Positions 1 through 14,800 of a stretch of DNA of 64,000 nt are shown one piece after another. Each line of letters starts with the position of its first letter. Positions within the stretch are counted from its first letter, which is position 1. The position numbers and the translations under genes are program-made. The notes under the pieces were generated by a model. The model had not been told where the DNA came from and made no database searches. It saw only the letters and a program-made list of their open reading frames with translations. Origin of the DNA: Bugulina stolonifera (taxonomy: Eukaryota; Bryozoa; Gymnolaemata; Cheilostomatida; Bugulidae); contig OW285194.1 in the NCBI GenBank assembly GCA_935421135.1, positions 8,478,376-8,542,375 on the forward strand, in the 5' to 3' direction.

Positions 1-2640
1 CATAGGCACTTCATTTCTGGGTCGATAGTCGTCCAAGGACGACCGCACCAAATCACAGAAACCATCACAATATTCTCATTATTACGTAGCCTGCCTTCCT
101 ATGCACTAGTATAAGTAGGCACATCTAAGGCTTAGAAATCAGTTCTTGGTTCTATCAGCTCTCTTGTATTGGAATGAGAAGTTATCAAAGGATCTCAAAT
201 AGAAAGTTATTGGAGTTTGCTAGAAAACACTGAATAGCGTGTCTACATTTAGGAGTTTCTATAATTAAAAAATTATAAGAGGACTGTATTCTACACTGTA
301 TGTGCAATGTACACGTGTACATTAGTAAGGTCTATGCTGTATGGCACGGTGGACAGTTTTGGTTCCATTACACGTGAGTAAACATGTCTTTATATCCATA
401 TTTTAATGGAAACTCTCGAGTAAAAAGTGGAATGTATTTATAAAAATAACTGGATTCTCCGAGTTGGGACAGCAGAATACATATTACAGTAGGTTATGTT
501 GACTTCTTACCATAAAGCAGAATATGTCTATGAAAATTTTTATTATATTCGCAAAGCTAGCCCAGGCTGTGTGTAATAGCACACAGTAGGAGGGTATGTA
601 TGACAGCCGTGGAAAATTTAAGGAGGAGACAATTCCGTATTGAGTTTGAAGTGATGGAACTTCATTTTCTAAGGAGTCAAGCAAGTGAATAGTGATTATT
701 TTAACTTTTGTTTGTAGCAAAAATATTCATGAATCATTGACAGACAATAATTGGATGAAGGTTTTCGTACCAAATTACCATTGAAAATTACTGCTAGAGT
801 GCACATGTGTATTGAATAAGAGCCAAATTGGTGCTGATCACTACATAATGATGACGCAGCGCTGTTGATGATCTATCATTGAATTCTATTGGTTGGAACC
901 CCATGTGGGTATGTACAGTATGTCCCTTCCGCTACAATGACACCAAGCCAGAATAGTGCAGTCTAAATGGATTCATTGGTTGGCTAGATGGGCCTGAATT
1001 ACATAATACAGAATACGCCACTCTGGATGACACAGCATGTAAATAAAGTAATTACTCCGTCGTACTTAAGTTTACTCGGTGCATTATCTGTATATTTTTA
1101 AACTTTTATACTGGGACGGCACACAGAGTAGAGCATTCACCGATATACAATGTACATGTAGTTCAAACTTGTCTGACATGGCACAATTCAGTTTCCCTTT
1201 TTAATCTTAATATCACTCTCGATTCCCCAGACAGTGGTTATGAAATTAGTTTCTTGAAATTATTGTAGCAGTCCTGTACATGATAATATCTGTCCAATCA
1301 CGCTGATCATGAGGCCTTCGGGTATTACCATAAATGTTCAAAGATCAGATAAATGGTGCAATGAATATTATACACTCTTTGACACCCTGATATTGTCATA
1401 CTTCGCTAGCCTGGAAGCAGTACCGGTGCATAGAATGAACATCGTGTGCGTGTTATAGAAAGTGTTTATTTGCAGGAAATCGTGATGTAATATAAGTTTG
1501 AGTTGGTCTTTTAAATCTTAGCGTTTCCGTACTATGATGAATGAAAGAAGAGAGAGGTTGTCACAGCATTGGCTTGTACACTTCAGTGTGTAATATAGTG
1601 CATTCTGTTAGTTACAACTGTCACAGCCAACTACACTTAAAATCACTCTACGATTTTCAATCAAATTGTAAATTATTGTCTACCGTCGCCCGAAATAATG
1701 CTATTTTTTTCAAATGCAATAACTTTATTGTCACTAGTTTCTCTAAAATAGCTATGCTACTAATTCAGCTAGTACTGGGGAATCTACATGTACTGTTGGT
1801 AACACTCTGCATAGTGAATGACTTCATTCAATAAGTAATACAATGTATAAATAGTGTTGACCATTAGGTGTACATAATAAAACCAATGTCTATATAACAC
1901 GCAAATATTAATGTAGATACATGAATATTATGGTCGTTTTGAGAATTTAATTTAGCGGATAATAAAAATACTCTCCATGCCAAATACTGGTCAATTAATT
2001 AAATTGTTCCATTGGCCCAGGGGATAACTTATAGACTACAATGCATATTAATCATCCAATATATTTAATATAATATGTAATAATCATATTGTACTCGTTT
2101 GGATAGCATGTTCATGTTCGTACACGAGTGTGGGTCGATGTAGATACTATACTTGCTGTACGATATTCTAAGTACATGTAAGTAGTAAATATATCGGCAC
2201 AATCCGCTTTCACATGTGTTTTCTAATCTAGTAAGTATTAGAGGCACAAGGGGCTTGTTAAAGTAATTGTATATTAATTGCCAATCTAACTACAATCCCA
2301 TCTTCTTACCATAATCTGTTAAGGGCTCTCAAAGCTACTTGATCCAAGTCCTGAGTCTCCGCACTGACCTAATTCTTGTAGGTGATGCTTGTCAGCATTG
2401 AGCTCTTCACCAAAATAAAAATTGACACATCGGGACGTTTAGATTATTAATGAGCTGCACAGGAAACAAGTCTCAGCATCATAGCAAGCACATGTACATC
2501 CGTGTAGTGAATTTGTAACTTCATAAATCTCAATCTAAATTCAATTTGTAGATGATTGTCTTGTAACCCACCTATTTAGCGCTGAATCAACATCGTGAAG
2601 TATCTCGTTATGAATCTTTATTCTTGGTAAATTTATTCAG
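1..2640. other. 5' flank or first intron of the neurexin gene, no gene recognised
   Basis: No exon can be supported here. The neurexin exon at 2641 begins in phase 1, so at least one upstream exon carrying the initiator and signal peptide must exist, but I find no ATG plus hydrophobic stretch ending at a phase-1 donor. The only donor of note is GTGAGT at 364, preceded by a short frame that does not look like a signal peptide. The sequence is AT-rich with scattered TACATGTA-type palindromes and is probably intronic or promoter-distal. Confidence 0.5.
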
Positions 2641-5600
2641 GTGTATCAAACTCTCACATTGGTTACGCTCCGCTGAGCATCTGTCCAAACAGTCAGCTGA
2701 CTATGATGTTTAAGTCGTACCTCCCTGATGGATTACTCCTCTACATGGATAGAGCGGACAACTCATACATGGAGATTAAACTGGTGGGAGAGGCTCTGAG
2801 AATGAGGCTGAATATACCCAATCAGAATGTTTTAAAGTTGAGTATCGGCGAGAATCTTAACGATGGGTGAGTGCAGGAAGCTATCTCCTTTTACTAGCTG
2901 AGCTACTAACTATGAAATGCAACACAATATGGAGCATAGCGAGGTTTTATGAACAGAAATGATTTATATTGTTGTGTAGCGACAGCTGACAGTAGTAAAT
3001 GTAATTATTATCACAACAGTGTCATCGGTGTGAGTAGTGATGTTAAAGGGGAGTATTGAGAGTAACGTCACATCTCCTTGCCGTCAGGTACAGTGTGCTC
3101 CTCCTATCTCTAAATTGGATTAAAGACAAATATAATATTAATAATACATTGTAAGTGGTTAGACCAGTTATATTAGTTACAAAAAATTATTGCAAAAGTT
3201 AACTGGCTCTATTCATACACACTGGAACGGTCAAAAATAGAGTAGACAAATTTTCTGCAGTCGGATGCTGCCTGTGCTGTATATACGTGTACCTACATGT
3301 AAATGTCGTCTGTAAATAAAGTGTGTGAATGTACTGTATATATACTGTAGTTGCATACACATAGACACACAGTGTAGGATTACATGCACATGTACATGTA
3401 TATATGTGTTATTGTACATTGTGATAATTGGTTGTCTATCTTAATATCTGATTAAGCTCTGACACAATAGACAGTCTCACAGACATTTTTTCACTAATTA
3501 ATCAACTGGGAGCCATAGTTATGTGAATTTAAATTCAAGATTTTTGATTTTGATACAATTCAGAGTAACTAGTGTCATATGACAAGCAATAAGCAATTTC
3601 AGTGTAACAGCAGCAGACGTTATGATTTATAACTTATAACCATTAATAGAGAAAACTATATTAACAAAATCTACAATTTTCCCTGTTAGTGTGCCTAGAT
3701 TAATCATCCTTAGTCATTTGTTCATTTCCTAGTAAATATTGTATTGTTTCTTGAATATGTCTGCGTTGACAGAGGAGATATTCTCAAAGAAACATCAAAT
3801 CAAACTGTTTTGGAATTGTCCACCCCTTCCTCACAATATGCTGTGATATTGTATTATTATAATTATTATGCTAAGATCCATACAGCTTCATAATTATATC
3901 ATTGCATGTTGTATAGAAGTTATCTACCCCTGATATTGTGATGTCATATAGAAGTTATCTTCTCCCAAAAAAGCAATACTATACGGAATCGGCCTTTCCC
4001 TATTATTAGTTATCTGTTCTTATGCTGTTCCTAATAGTATAGTATTATAATTATGAAAGTTGCTGTATCTACTTACCTAATAGCAGAGATGGCAGACTCG
4101 AGTTAAAGGCTTTCACTCGAGTTAATTCAAGCAACATTTTATGGCTTATTATAAAGACTCGTAACTTGAATATACAGCTGTCAAAAACTTGTAACTTCAA
4201 TTGCAATTCAATTATGGCTATGATTAAAGACTCCCAACTTGCACATCATCATATTGAAATATTCAATAACTCGAATTGTAATAAATAGAAATAACCACAG
4301 TTATAACCACCAACCACAACCACAATTATAACACATTTTACACTAAAACTGGGACATTTTGCTTTGAAATTTGAACTTCTAACACCATTTCCTAACAAAA
4401 TTTTACCACAAGCTAAACAATAACCCAATAACTCTATAAAAAGACTCGAGTTAAACAAGAAAAGAATTGAATTGAAACTTGCTTGTAGTTAACTTGTATA
4501 ACTTGACAAAAACTTGAGTTTCTGGGGATATGTAAACATTTAACTCGTAACTTGAAAGTTTTGATCTGTCACTGAAAGAAGTGACTTGTAACTTGAAGAG
4601 TCACAACTAAGAGTTGTCCATGGAAACTTGAGTTTCCAAAATAAAACTTGCACACATTTCTGCCTAATAGTGTATTTTATAGCATCATGTAGGAGTTATC
4701 TGTTCCTAATAATATAGTAATTGGCAGAAGTTATCTTCTCTTACAGGAGGTGGCATAAGCTTACTGTTTCCTGGTCCCAGAAGAATACTCAGCTAAAGTT
4801 AGACAACTCATTCCAAACAGACACTCTGGACTTGACAAATTACGTTAGCACAGAGACATCCAGGTATACTTGATTATAGTAATAATATACCAGGGTTGCA
4901 CATGGTGTTCAGTGTGAGTCTAGTAATTGTAAAGCTATTTTTTTTATGTGAAGGAGCTCTACTTATGCTGTCCATCATTTTAGCCATCTTATTTAATATG
5001 GTTTATAGAAGTAACACAAGCTGGGCTTTGATTAAATGAATTCACAATTCCTGTTCTGTGACAGGAATGTACCCTGTTCGCTCAATAACATAGCATATCC
5101 GAGACCATTAGTGTGTGTTCCAATTCTATTTTATTAGCTCTCTGCTGTATGTTGGAGGACTGCCCGACCTTCATGTACTTAAGCTTAAGAACCTTAGTCT
5201 ACCCACAGTTTACTATGAACCAAGGTAACAATATTTCATTCTTTTATGTAACCTTAGTGTTGTAGGCATTCGGGAAATCTTGGAGGGACAAAATTGCTAT
5301 GCAAATGTTTGGCAGGGCGATTTTGCAACCAATAAATCACATTGTTGTAAATATTATTATGAACATCATTCACCGCAATTAGAAACAAAATGGTGTGTGT
5401 GGTGTACATGTTTATTTTTGCTAAACTGAAGCATTTATTAGCCAATCATTCGTAATCTAATCGTTCGCAAAGTAGTTAGTGCAGGCACTACTCCGGTGTA
5501 TAATAATAATATGCGAACAATCTTATCCAATTTTTTTTCAGGTAGCTAGTGGGGTACTACATTTACATGATGTATGTAGACTAATTTCCATTTCCTGTTA

Positions 5601-5865
5601 ATTCTTTGATCTCTCTTCATCTCCCCGTTCTCCTCTGTGTCTAGGTTCTCGGGAAGTATAGCCAACATATCATATATAAACTGCTCAGCCAATCCTGAGC
5701 TAGTACAGCCTGACCTGGTGTCATACGATGGGCTTCGTAACTCAGACCAGGACCTGTGTGCAACTGAGAACCCATGTCAGAATAAGGGGCGGTGTTTGAG
5801 TACCAACAGCGGGACCATTTGTAATTGTGAAAACACAGGCTATAGTGGTGTCAACTGCTCCACAG
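2641..5865 (+). CDS. NRXN: neurexin LNS1 and EGF-A exons
   Basis: Exons 2641-2866, 4747-4863, 5138-5224 and 5645-5865 encode residues 1-216 of the partial protein. LNS1 shows the usual LamG landmarks: DGLLLYMD in strand order, NDGRWHKLTVSW across the first junction, then LLYVGGLP and FSGSIANISYINC. EGF-A follows at about residues 181-216 with six cysteines in the C-x5-C-x5-C-x8-C-x-C-x9-C pattern (from CATENPC). The last exon ends in phase 1 (ACAG before gtaagt), which joins in frame to the LNS2 exon 4.6 kb away. Confidence 0.9.
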
Positions 5866-8800
5866 GTAAGTGCAAAACATAACAGAACTTAGGCTATAGC
5901 TAGGTGTGAAGTTGAATTTACTGGTATTTTAATTGGGTTAGTAATCCCTAAGTATAAAGCTATTGATGGTCTATTGATAACCTAGCTATTATCCTATTGT
6001 CTATTATTTGTTTGTTTACTCCTTGGCTTGCTTCTTTCAACCTCAGTGCTGACTTTTACTTTCACTGCCAATATTAACTCAATAGCCTCAGTTACATTGT
6101 TTGTTCAGGCCTTCTCCTAAAGGTAAAACAGTTTATAGCCAAATTATATAACTAAGGCTATCTATATTCCCATAATGAGCTAAATTTTCTAAGTACCATT
6201 TTTAGTAGTTTAATAACAAACGAATAAATACTGGTTTCTCAGTCAACATCATCTCAGCAGAGAAATAAAAGATGAAGTGTTAGCTTACATGCACAACACA
6301 CAATGGCTGAAATACGATTACATTATAGACTACAAATAGATTATCTTATTTGTGTGATCAATTATTAATAAGAACATGGTAGCCGAAGATAAACGATACC
6401 ATAAGATCTAGTAGCTTTACCAGTAAGAAAAGTTCAAGTTTGTTGACTGTCTATTGGTTTGTAATGTGGGATTAGAGGAAACTTCAAACATTGAAAGTTT
6501 ATAAAACTACATTAACTAATGTCTTGATTGTTTAATAAAAGTATAATGCAAATGAGTATCAATGAACTGTTGTTATAGCAATAGCTCATGAACAAATTAG
6601 AAACTAGACAAGCTGCGGCACCATATTCAAGAAATGTATATATTATGTGAACTTTCAATTCAATAATTGTTGAATAAAAAGGCATAGAATATGTTTTGAC
6701 GTCTATACCTGATGTTGCTACCATGCACCCATAAAAGAAAAGTTTTTTTCTAAAAACGGTAATATTTGAATGTAAAAATGTTGGTGCAATGTGACATCTA
6801 CATAGTACAATGTATATGATGTGTCTTGTGAACTCTCTATGTTATTGCTACAATTTTTATTCTGGTAAGGCGTTCTTCATATACATGTACATAATTATAT
6901 ACTCAACCCACACCTGTATATGACCTGCATAAATATAGTTTGATCAATTTTGATTGATATTTACATGTAAATAAAAAACTTCTACGGCTACATTAAATTA
7001 AGGTTGGAGCGATAGCCATGGAAACAACTCAATGTTCAAATTATTATTTTATTGTTTTGTTTATTATCTGTAATTATGCATTATTATATAATTACCGGTA
7101 TTACTATACATGCATAGACTATAATCTCTCATTATCAATGTGATTGGAAAGCAATATTATTCAATTACATGGCTGTAGTAAACTTACGATTCATTCGGAA
7201 TTTTAGAAGCATGTAGGCCTAATTAAACACAAAGAGCCTGCCTCTGCCCAATGACTCTAATTTCTATTGATCTTTTGAGACTACTGATTTGCCTCGCTGT
7301 GATTGGTCAAATCTTGTTTGCTTGCTAACCAATTAATCATCAACAGTTCAATTACCATATGCCGAAGCATGCTGACGGAGACACTATTAGACAGCAATCT
7401 CTACTTGACTTTGTCAACGCTGGAAAGTTGTGAGCGCATCAGCATTTTCAAGTAGTGTGTGACTCACTCGATAGTCAAGTGAGTCATTGACAATCAGACG
7501 ATTGTGATTTAAACTCTCTGACAATCAGTTACGAATGTGATTGTGCAGCAATTTTGTTTTCTGAGAGAACTTAAGACTCAGCATGATTCTATCAACACTT
7601 TTCACTGTCGGATTATTGTGGATCACATCTGCCACGTCTCAAGGTATTTCAAATAAATTGCTTTAAAGTTGAAAACGGTGCATGAAATTTTTATTTTGAC
7701 TTAGTGTGATCAACAACAACTAGATAGCCACTTTCAGCTAAATTAGTAAAGATCATGGCACAAGTGTGCAGCACGGTCTGATCTTGTTATAGGAAGAAAC
7801 CTTGGTTTTGAGATTGAACTTCTGTGGCATTTGGTAGTACTCATACTAAGGTCCATGCCTACAATTTAATGATTATTATGGCGTTGGCCGAAAATTTAAA
7901 GAAATTTTTATCATGACACTTGCTATTTTATTCTTCACAAAGCAGTTTGCCCAAAACATTTTAAACTACCTGCATAAAATTTTATAGCAGATTCGTCACA
8001 CTTGCAACGGTTGCGTAACGTTCTTCATCCATTCAAAGCCTCATTGTCGGATCATTGCACAGTGATCTTGTAATAATTGGAGGGGAACCGTGAATGCAAC
8101 TTCCATTTTATCAAAGTATTTTAATACCTATAGTGCTGCATTTAACTTATTTTTCGTTTATGCTCTGTACATAGACATAATTACAATGCATGTTGTTATA
8201 ATATAAGCTACAACAGAATGATATTGTTGCTACACATTATGCATGTACATGATACAACATGTACATTTAGTGTATATTCACTTTCAGACTTTTGCTCTTT
8301 TTACTACTTGGTATAAAATCTATTGTCAGAGTTGGAGGAGCAGTACTATTTTTAGAATCGGCTATAATAATATCCACCAGTGTATAGATATTGAATATTT
8401 GCTTTTTTCATAGAAATCTAAATAGATATATAGCTAGGGAGCATGATGATAGAATTTAATTTTCAGCCTGTATAAGGAAAGTTGTTCTACTTAAGTCCCA
8501 TTTTGAAAGCTGCCTTAGTCCGACTCTATTGATAAACTGACTAAAAGTGTTGACAAAAATCTATAACACATTATCCTACTCGAGAATTTTAATTAGGAAA
8601 TTTAAATTGCCATGCTTTCCCAGAGTCGATGCTGCTGTTATGGACTTTAAGCACTATATCCAGGCTAATGTATGTCCAGACAGACTAGTTTGACAGCTTG
8701 ATCTCTATATCACATTATCGAACTATTACTGTTTTGACAGTTTTGCTGCAGCCCCGTTGCAATCGCACTATTAGTTAACAAGAAAGCCAAGCTGTGTTGT

Positions 8801-11800
8801 CTTTGTTTTGGAGATTTAAAAATCAATTTTTCTGTGTCATAGAAGTAAAATTAATTAATCCTATATATAAAAGTGGGATGAATAATCAATAGAATACACC
8901 GGGAATAAGACATCTCTAAAATTGTATATTATGTAGAACGTAGCCGTTTTTTGACTAGGAATTTATTTATGTGACGTTGGTGAAGTTTTAGGACTCAATA
9001 GAACTGTAAAAACAAAAAGCAAGGTGGATGTTGGGTGTGCATACCTCTACAATATGTCACCCATTATCAAGATATAATACATGTATATCTAGATAACAGG
9101 TGGTGCACATAGAATTGTGTGTTGCAAGGTATAAATTGTCTCAAGTATGTCTGGGAGTGTAAAATTAGTTTAAATGTTAAATAGATTAAAGGATTACTAC
9201 TACTATGTGAATAATATTAAACATTGTTTCTTAGTTTACCTACAGACATTCATGTTTTATGTGGTAAAGATTAACATATACATGTACATGAACATGCATG
9301 TGTAGGCCTATGTATATTGGGTAAAAGGTTTGAGTATATAATAAAACAATATTTTGGCACATACATATTTTAAGTTGGTGAACGGAGAAATAAAACAATT
9401 TATCTGATAAATCAATATGTGAATGAACATATCATAGTAATTCTAGAACACGACTATGTCCAACTAATACAACCAGGGTGGTAGGCAGCATAATTATGCT
9501 ACACACTGCCATGTCAAGGTCGTATATTATAATGATACATAAGGTGAATCATTATTACATCTAGATAGCAATTTAGCCTGGGCACCAAACTCACCAAACA
9601 AGGAATGCTCATCATTTGTATTACAGTAACTGCAAAACCTAGGCTACAGACTAACTAGTAATACACCCACTTACTTCACAGAGATTGGAACCCAGGCCAA
9701 ATAAGGAATGTGTTTATTTAGTAAGTTATATTCTTGAAATGGTCTTGACTGAAGGCAATAAATTCCAAACGAAGAAGGGGGCTTATTTACAATGTATATA
9801 CCACCTAAGTATAATTGAAGCATGTCAGCCATAGCCTGGGGTGTTGAAATCCAACAAATAAATATAGACATATGTCAATAGCTAAAGGGCAGCTAATTAT
9901 TGTGGAATATGAACATTGCAGTGGGCCTGAGTTTATGGTCAATTTCTCTAAAAGGCTTGATACCAATCCTTACACATTACTGATAACAATGGAGATGCAC
10001 AGATTTGCTGCCATAATATGAAATGTCACATCACCAGTAATGGTGATGCTAATGGATTATAACAGCATGTCATTGTATACAACGTATTCCCCTCCTTTAT
10101 CTGTACATGTAGGCCTATATGTACGTGTATATGATCAGTTGAAATTTTTGAAATACAAGACAGTTGTACAATAACAATAAGCTGTCATTTACATAATATA
10201 CATGAAGTTTTGTAACGCAGCATGATGCCATAGTTGTGTAACAATTATTATGCATAAGTCATGTAGAGTGATGTTTAGGCAATTTCTGTACAGTGTGCAG
10301 TGTAGATTCATCTATTAGCTATGAGTCATCCTAGAATTGAAGAATGGTAGACAGTTGACCGCCTTAAAACATGAACGTAATTCCGAGCAAACCTACTAAC
10401 TCTGTCGAGAGTTGAATGTGTGTATTATGCTCACATGGTATGAGTTTTCCCTATTATAATATTGTAGAGTATGAGCTGACAACTGCTACACTGTCCGGCT
10501 CGGAATACCTATACTACAACTTCACAGGGATGTCAGATCCTGTAGTCAGTAAAAATGAGACTATACGTCTGGCGTTTAAGACCAACTCTGGAGAGGCTCT
10601 TATCTTCCACACAGGTGAGCCCTTCCCCTCCACTCCCCTACCCCTCTCCACCCCCTCCCTCCCCTGTCTGCTGCTACATAACTACATGTATGCACTCAGA
10701 GATGCTTTGTGAGACATCATATTGCATAACTAGAGATTGGTACAAACTGACAGCGTGTTATGTCAGTGTCTGAGTATTGTAGTCAATGTTACCACCACAA
10801 GAAGCATATCTATAATCATGAATATGTATTTTCTACAATTTCTGCATTTTTTTGGGGGTGCTTCTTAGGAAAATTTCAGTTGAGAATTAATTGCCTGTAG
10901 TTCAACCATATTAGTGCCGGCCTTATTTGAGACCAAACTCAGAGGCTTAAGTTATTTTCAGTAGTTTTGGATCTCATTGTTATAGAGCCTATATAGGCTA
11001 CATCATCTACAAGTATATTCCACATGTTTACAACCAATGTGGCCGCTTGCCAATTTTCTTGGCATTATTGAGAAATGAGAACAAAAGTACTAAATCCTTC
11101 GTGAATTATATTGTACCTATTATAGTATCTAGGCACCAGGACAGTCAGCGCCGGCCTAGTGCAAACCTTAGTGCGCTGCTTTACTATTGTCTGGCATGGT
11201 GCTGTCATTTGGCCCTTTGCCATGAGCTAGTGGCGTCTCTTGTAGATTAACCTAATATCAAACTCTTTGTCAATGGTTTAACTACGAAGGTAATTGGATG
11301 ATACAGTATTCTAGCTAATACAATAGATGAAATAGTTAAGTGTTTCATACAGCTAGCCCCCTATTGATCATCTATACTCCTGTGCCTCTATCCTATTTCC
11401 TACAAACACTTCAGCCTCCATTGACATTCGGATTCTTTAAACCCTCAGTGAATTGAACGAGGAAATTTGATCATATTCTAAGTTTTCCGGTGGTATTAGA
11501 TATTAGCATTATATTGTTACCTTTTATTAGATTGTGAAGTTGTCTTCATCAGCATAAATTAATGATGTAATACAGGCGGGATGCTGCTAGCTGTCAGCAA
11601 TCCATCATGTATGCTCTAGCTTTTTTGAGTGAAGAAGTCCAATAAAGTAGAAGTCGAATAGCTGAACCCAACTACAAGTATCTATATTACTATGAATATC
11701 CATTTATACAGTTACATGTGGGTTCAATATATATCGGGGAGTTACTTCTGTGTGGCCAGGTAACATATACCAAAATAGGCACCCATCTTGCTATCTATCA

Positions 11801-14800
11801 TCAGTAAATGCCACCTTATATACATGTAATTCTTTGAAATCTGTTTAAAGGAAAAGGCGGGAGATACCTTAACATAGGGCTACAAGACGCCGTTGTATAT
11901 ATAGCCTTAGAGATGGGCTCTGGTGAGAAGTTTGTGTACTTGGGGAGAGGTAGACAGTTTGATGACAACTTATGGCACACCATCTCAGTTAAAAGGAAAG
12001 TTAAAGAGGTAAATACAAAATGTACTTGTTCCACAGTAGTCCCAGGTATTAGGAAGGTTATAGTTTATTCTAAACTATAGAACAAAAATGGCTACCAGTA
12101 AATCCTGTTGGGGAATGGACTGACTCGACTAACATAGCATCATACTGTTTCATTTTCAAGAATAAGAGATCAATTTGTATCAGTAGCGGTAAAAAGCATG
12201 TTTCTACTCATGTATAATTGCATACATTTACAAGCATATTTGCACATGCTACCTGCATCAGCTAACAATATGCCTTAAGTATATCGTCCATGATAAGCAA
12301 AAATCATGTGAGTATAGAAGTTTTGTAAATTCTTTAATCCAAGTGAGTTGAAAAAGATTTTGTCTTTAATTCTCAAATTGCTTTAATAGCTGATGGCCGC
12401 TGCCAACCATTCTTCTCTATATATATTAAATTTCACTATCACGATTTCTTTAAAGCCTGCAAAACGTAGATGGAATTTTGTCACATCCGACAGTCATGCA
12501 TAAATGTAGCAATTTTGGTAATGAGCTGTTGTTGGTTTTTTTTTCTTCACATAATTGATCCAAAACCTTAAATGTGTACTGCATTTTACACAGGAGCAAA
12601 ACAAACATACTATATTGATCAGGAGTGTGCCAAACACTAGTCCTGGGCAAACAAGGAAAATGTATGTAAACAAAATAGCTGTTAAAGCTAAATAGCTATA
12701 TAGATCAGCCCTAATGGTAGAGTCAACACAGCCACAGTATTCAACTACAAAATGAATGAATAGTTTTTGGTATGATTAAACATTCACCTGCTGAAATCAG
12801 GGCGATATAATAAGATAATATAATGGAGAGATTAGTGACACGTGCTTGATTGCCATATTCGGGATTCGGTGAATCAATAAATAGAGGTCATTGTTGCAAT
12901 CCCGATTTATTTACAAAACATTATTGTGATATTGTACACGGCAATATGCATCATTATATTTTCCTAGCATGATATACACGTATATTGCTGGTTTTGTGCA
13001 AAATTTATTGCATTTGCATGGAGTTGCAAGGATATGAAGAAAAATGTTTCAAAGCTCAGCCAAACATTTTTGGTAATATCGCCCAAATTTTGTCGAAAGC
13101 TGTAGTCATTATGTCCGAGGTATTATGTATGTACTTGTACATTGATATACTACTTTCTCAAACTGTGGAAATAACATAATAATCGTATCCCAAGAGGATT
13201 TGAAAAGCAATTTGGATGCTGAAACCTATAAAATCTGTTAGTCGGAAAATGCTGACTAACTGTTTATCATATAAATGGACAGGCGATAGAAGTGAGCCTT
13301 GATTGTGTAGACTCGGCTTTCATACTCAATACATGACTTTGCAAGAAACTTTGCTACAACCATGGTGTCCGCATCTATACAATGATATCGTTCTTGCATG
13401 TTGTATCCCTGTTCACAGCTTCATTCCGTGTTGATAAAAGTACACTCTTCAAGATGGTGCGTTCTTTATGTTGTAAAACATAAACCAAGGAATGCTAAAC
13501 TGCTAATTACAACACAGAGTCTAATGCATTAGTGAGTGTAAATATTTAGTGATGTTCATCACACTACCCAGCCAGTGTGAAATCTACGTAGTGAAGCATA
13601 ATAACTGATTTCTTCTGTTTTAGTATGCCGGTGCTCAAGGTACTTGTCAGGTAAGTTATGAATATTAAATAAGAGGAAGGGTTATCATATAAGACATCAC
13701 AACAGGGTCCATCTGGTGTTACCATTACCACGCCACTCCTATTGCACACTCTCATAGAGTTTACACCACTCAAGTCTTGCTGTGGTAAAATTCAGCTTCA
13801 CTCGGCGAATTTATCAACATCCTGTGCAGCACATGTGCTTGTATGTGTAGAGTGGAGACAACAACCAATTAAGTGGTTGTTCTACTCCACTCTGTGTTTC
13901 TCTTTATACCTCATCTTGTGTTCTCCATGACATGGTTTTCAAACTTTGATGAGGTTAATTTCCACAGCATCTGTAGCATTACTGCCAGATAGCAACTATT
14001 GGTTGACGGCATAAATTCCCTGTTCAAGGTTATTCTTTTTTTCTTATTTGTAACTCTTCCCTCTCGTTGAAGTCAGTGAGGAAGTAAATATATGCGCTCT
14101 TTTATTTTGATGTATTATATAAAATGGACTTGGTGTGTATTAAGCCTTTCTGCTTGCCATCACACAGGCATAATCACACATATGATTTGATGTTGTCATA
14201 TTTCACAGCTTCATGCATCGGTAGACGGATCTTACGAGACATCCACATCATTTGCCGGTTACTTCAAGGATATCCCGAGTAGTTTGTTATTTGTCGGAGG
14301 TATGCCTACAGACGTAAGATTACCTGGAGCTCGAAACAGCAAAAACTTTGTGGGTTGTCTCAAAGGTGTAAGTATTATGGCTGATGTCATTATATAACAT
14401 CCTGGTGTGACATGATACATAGCATCCTGGTGTGACGTGTAACATAACATTTTGCTGTGACTTGCTACATGTAATAGAGCACAGTGTGGAGTAGCAGTTT
14501 GAATAATAGATCTCATTTTCACACATGCATTATACACATGTTATATGTGTACACTGTTCGGTGGCAGCTTCCTTATTTTATGAAATAGGCGAGTGTTAAC
14601 AAATTTACAATAAGATATCAGCCAACTGAGGGATATTATTTGTAGAACAGGGACACCAACACCATGCCCATGCCAATAGTATGGAGCTTAGGCTAACACT
14701 TGGTTCTTCTAGGGCAAACTGCTAGCTACATTACACGTAAAAATAATAACCAAAATCTCTATTGAACTTATACAGCTTGTATAAATTATGCCGATTACTA

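Noticed and set aside
302..363. Possible upstream neurexin exon ending at the GTGAGT donor
   Set aside because: The frame gives neither a signal peptide nor LNS-like sequence, and the acceptor side is unconvincing.
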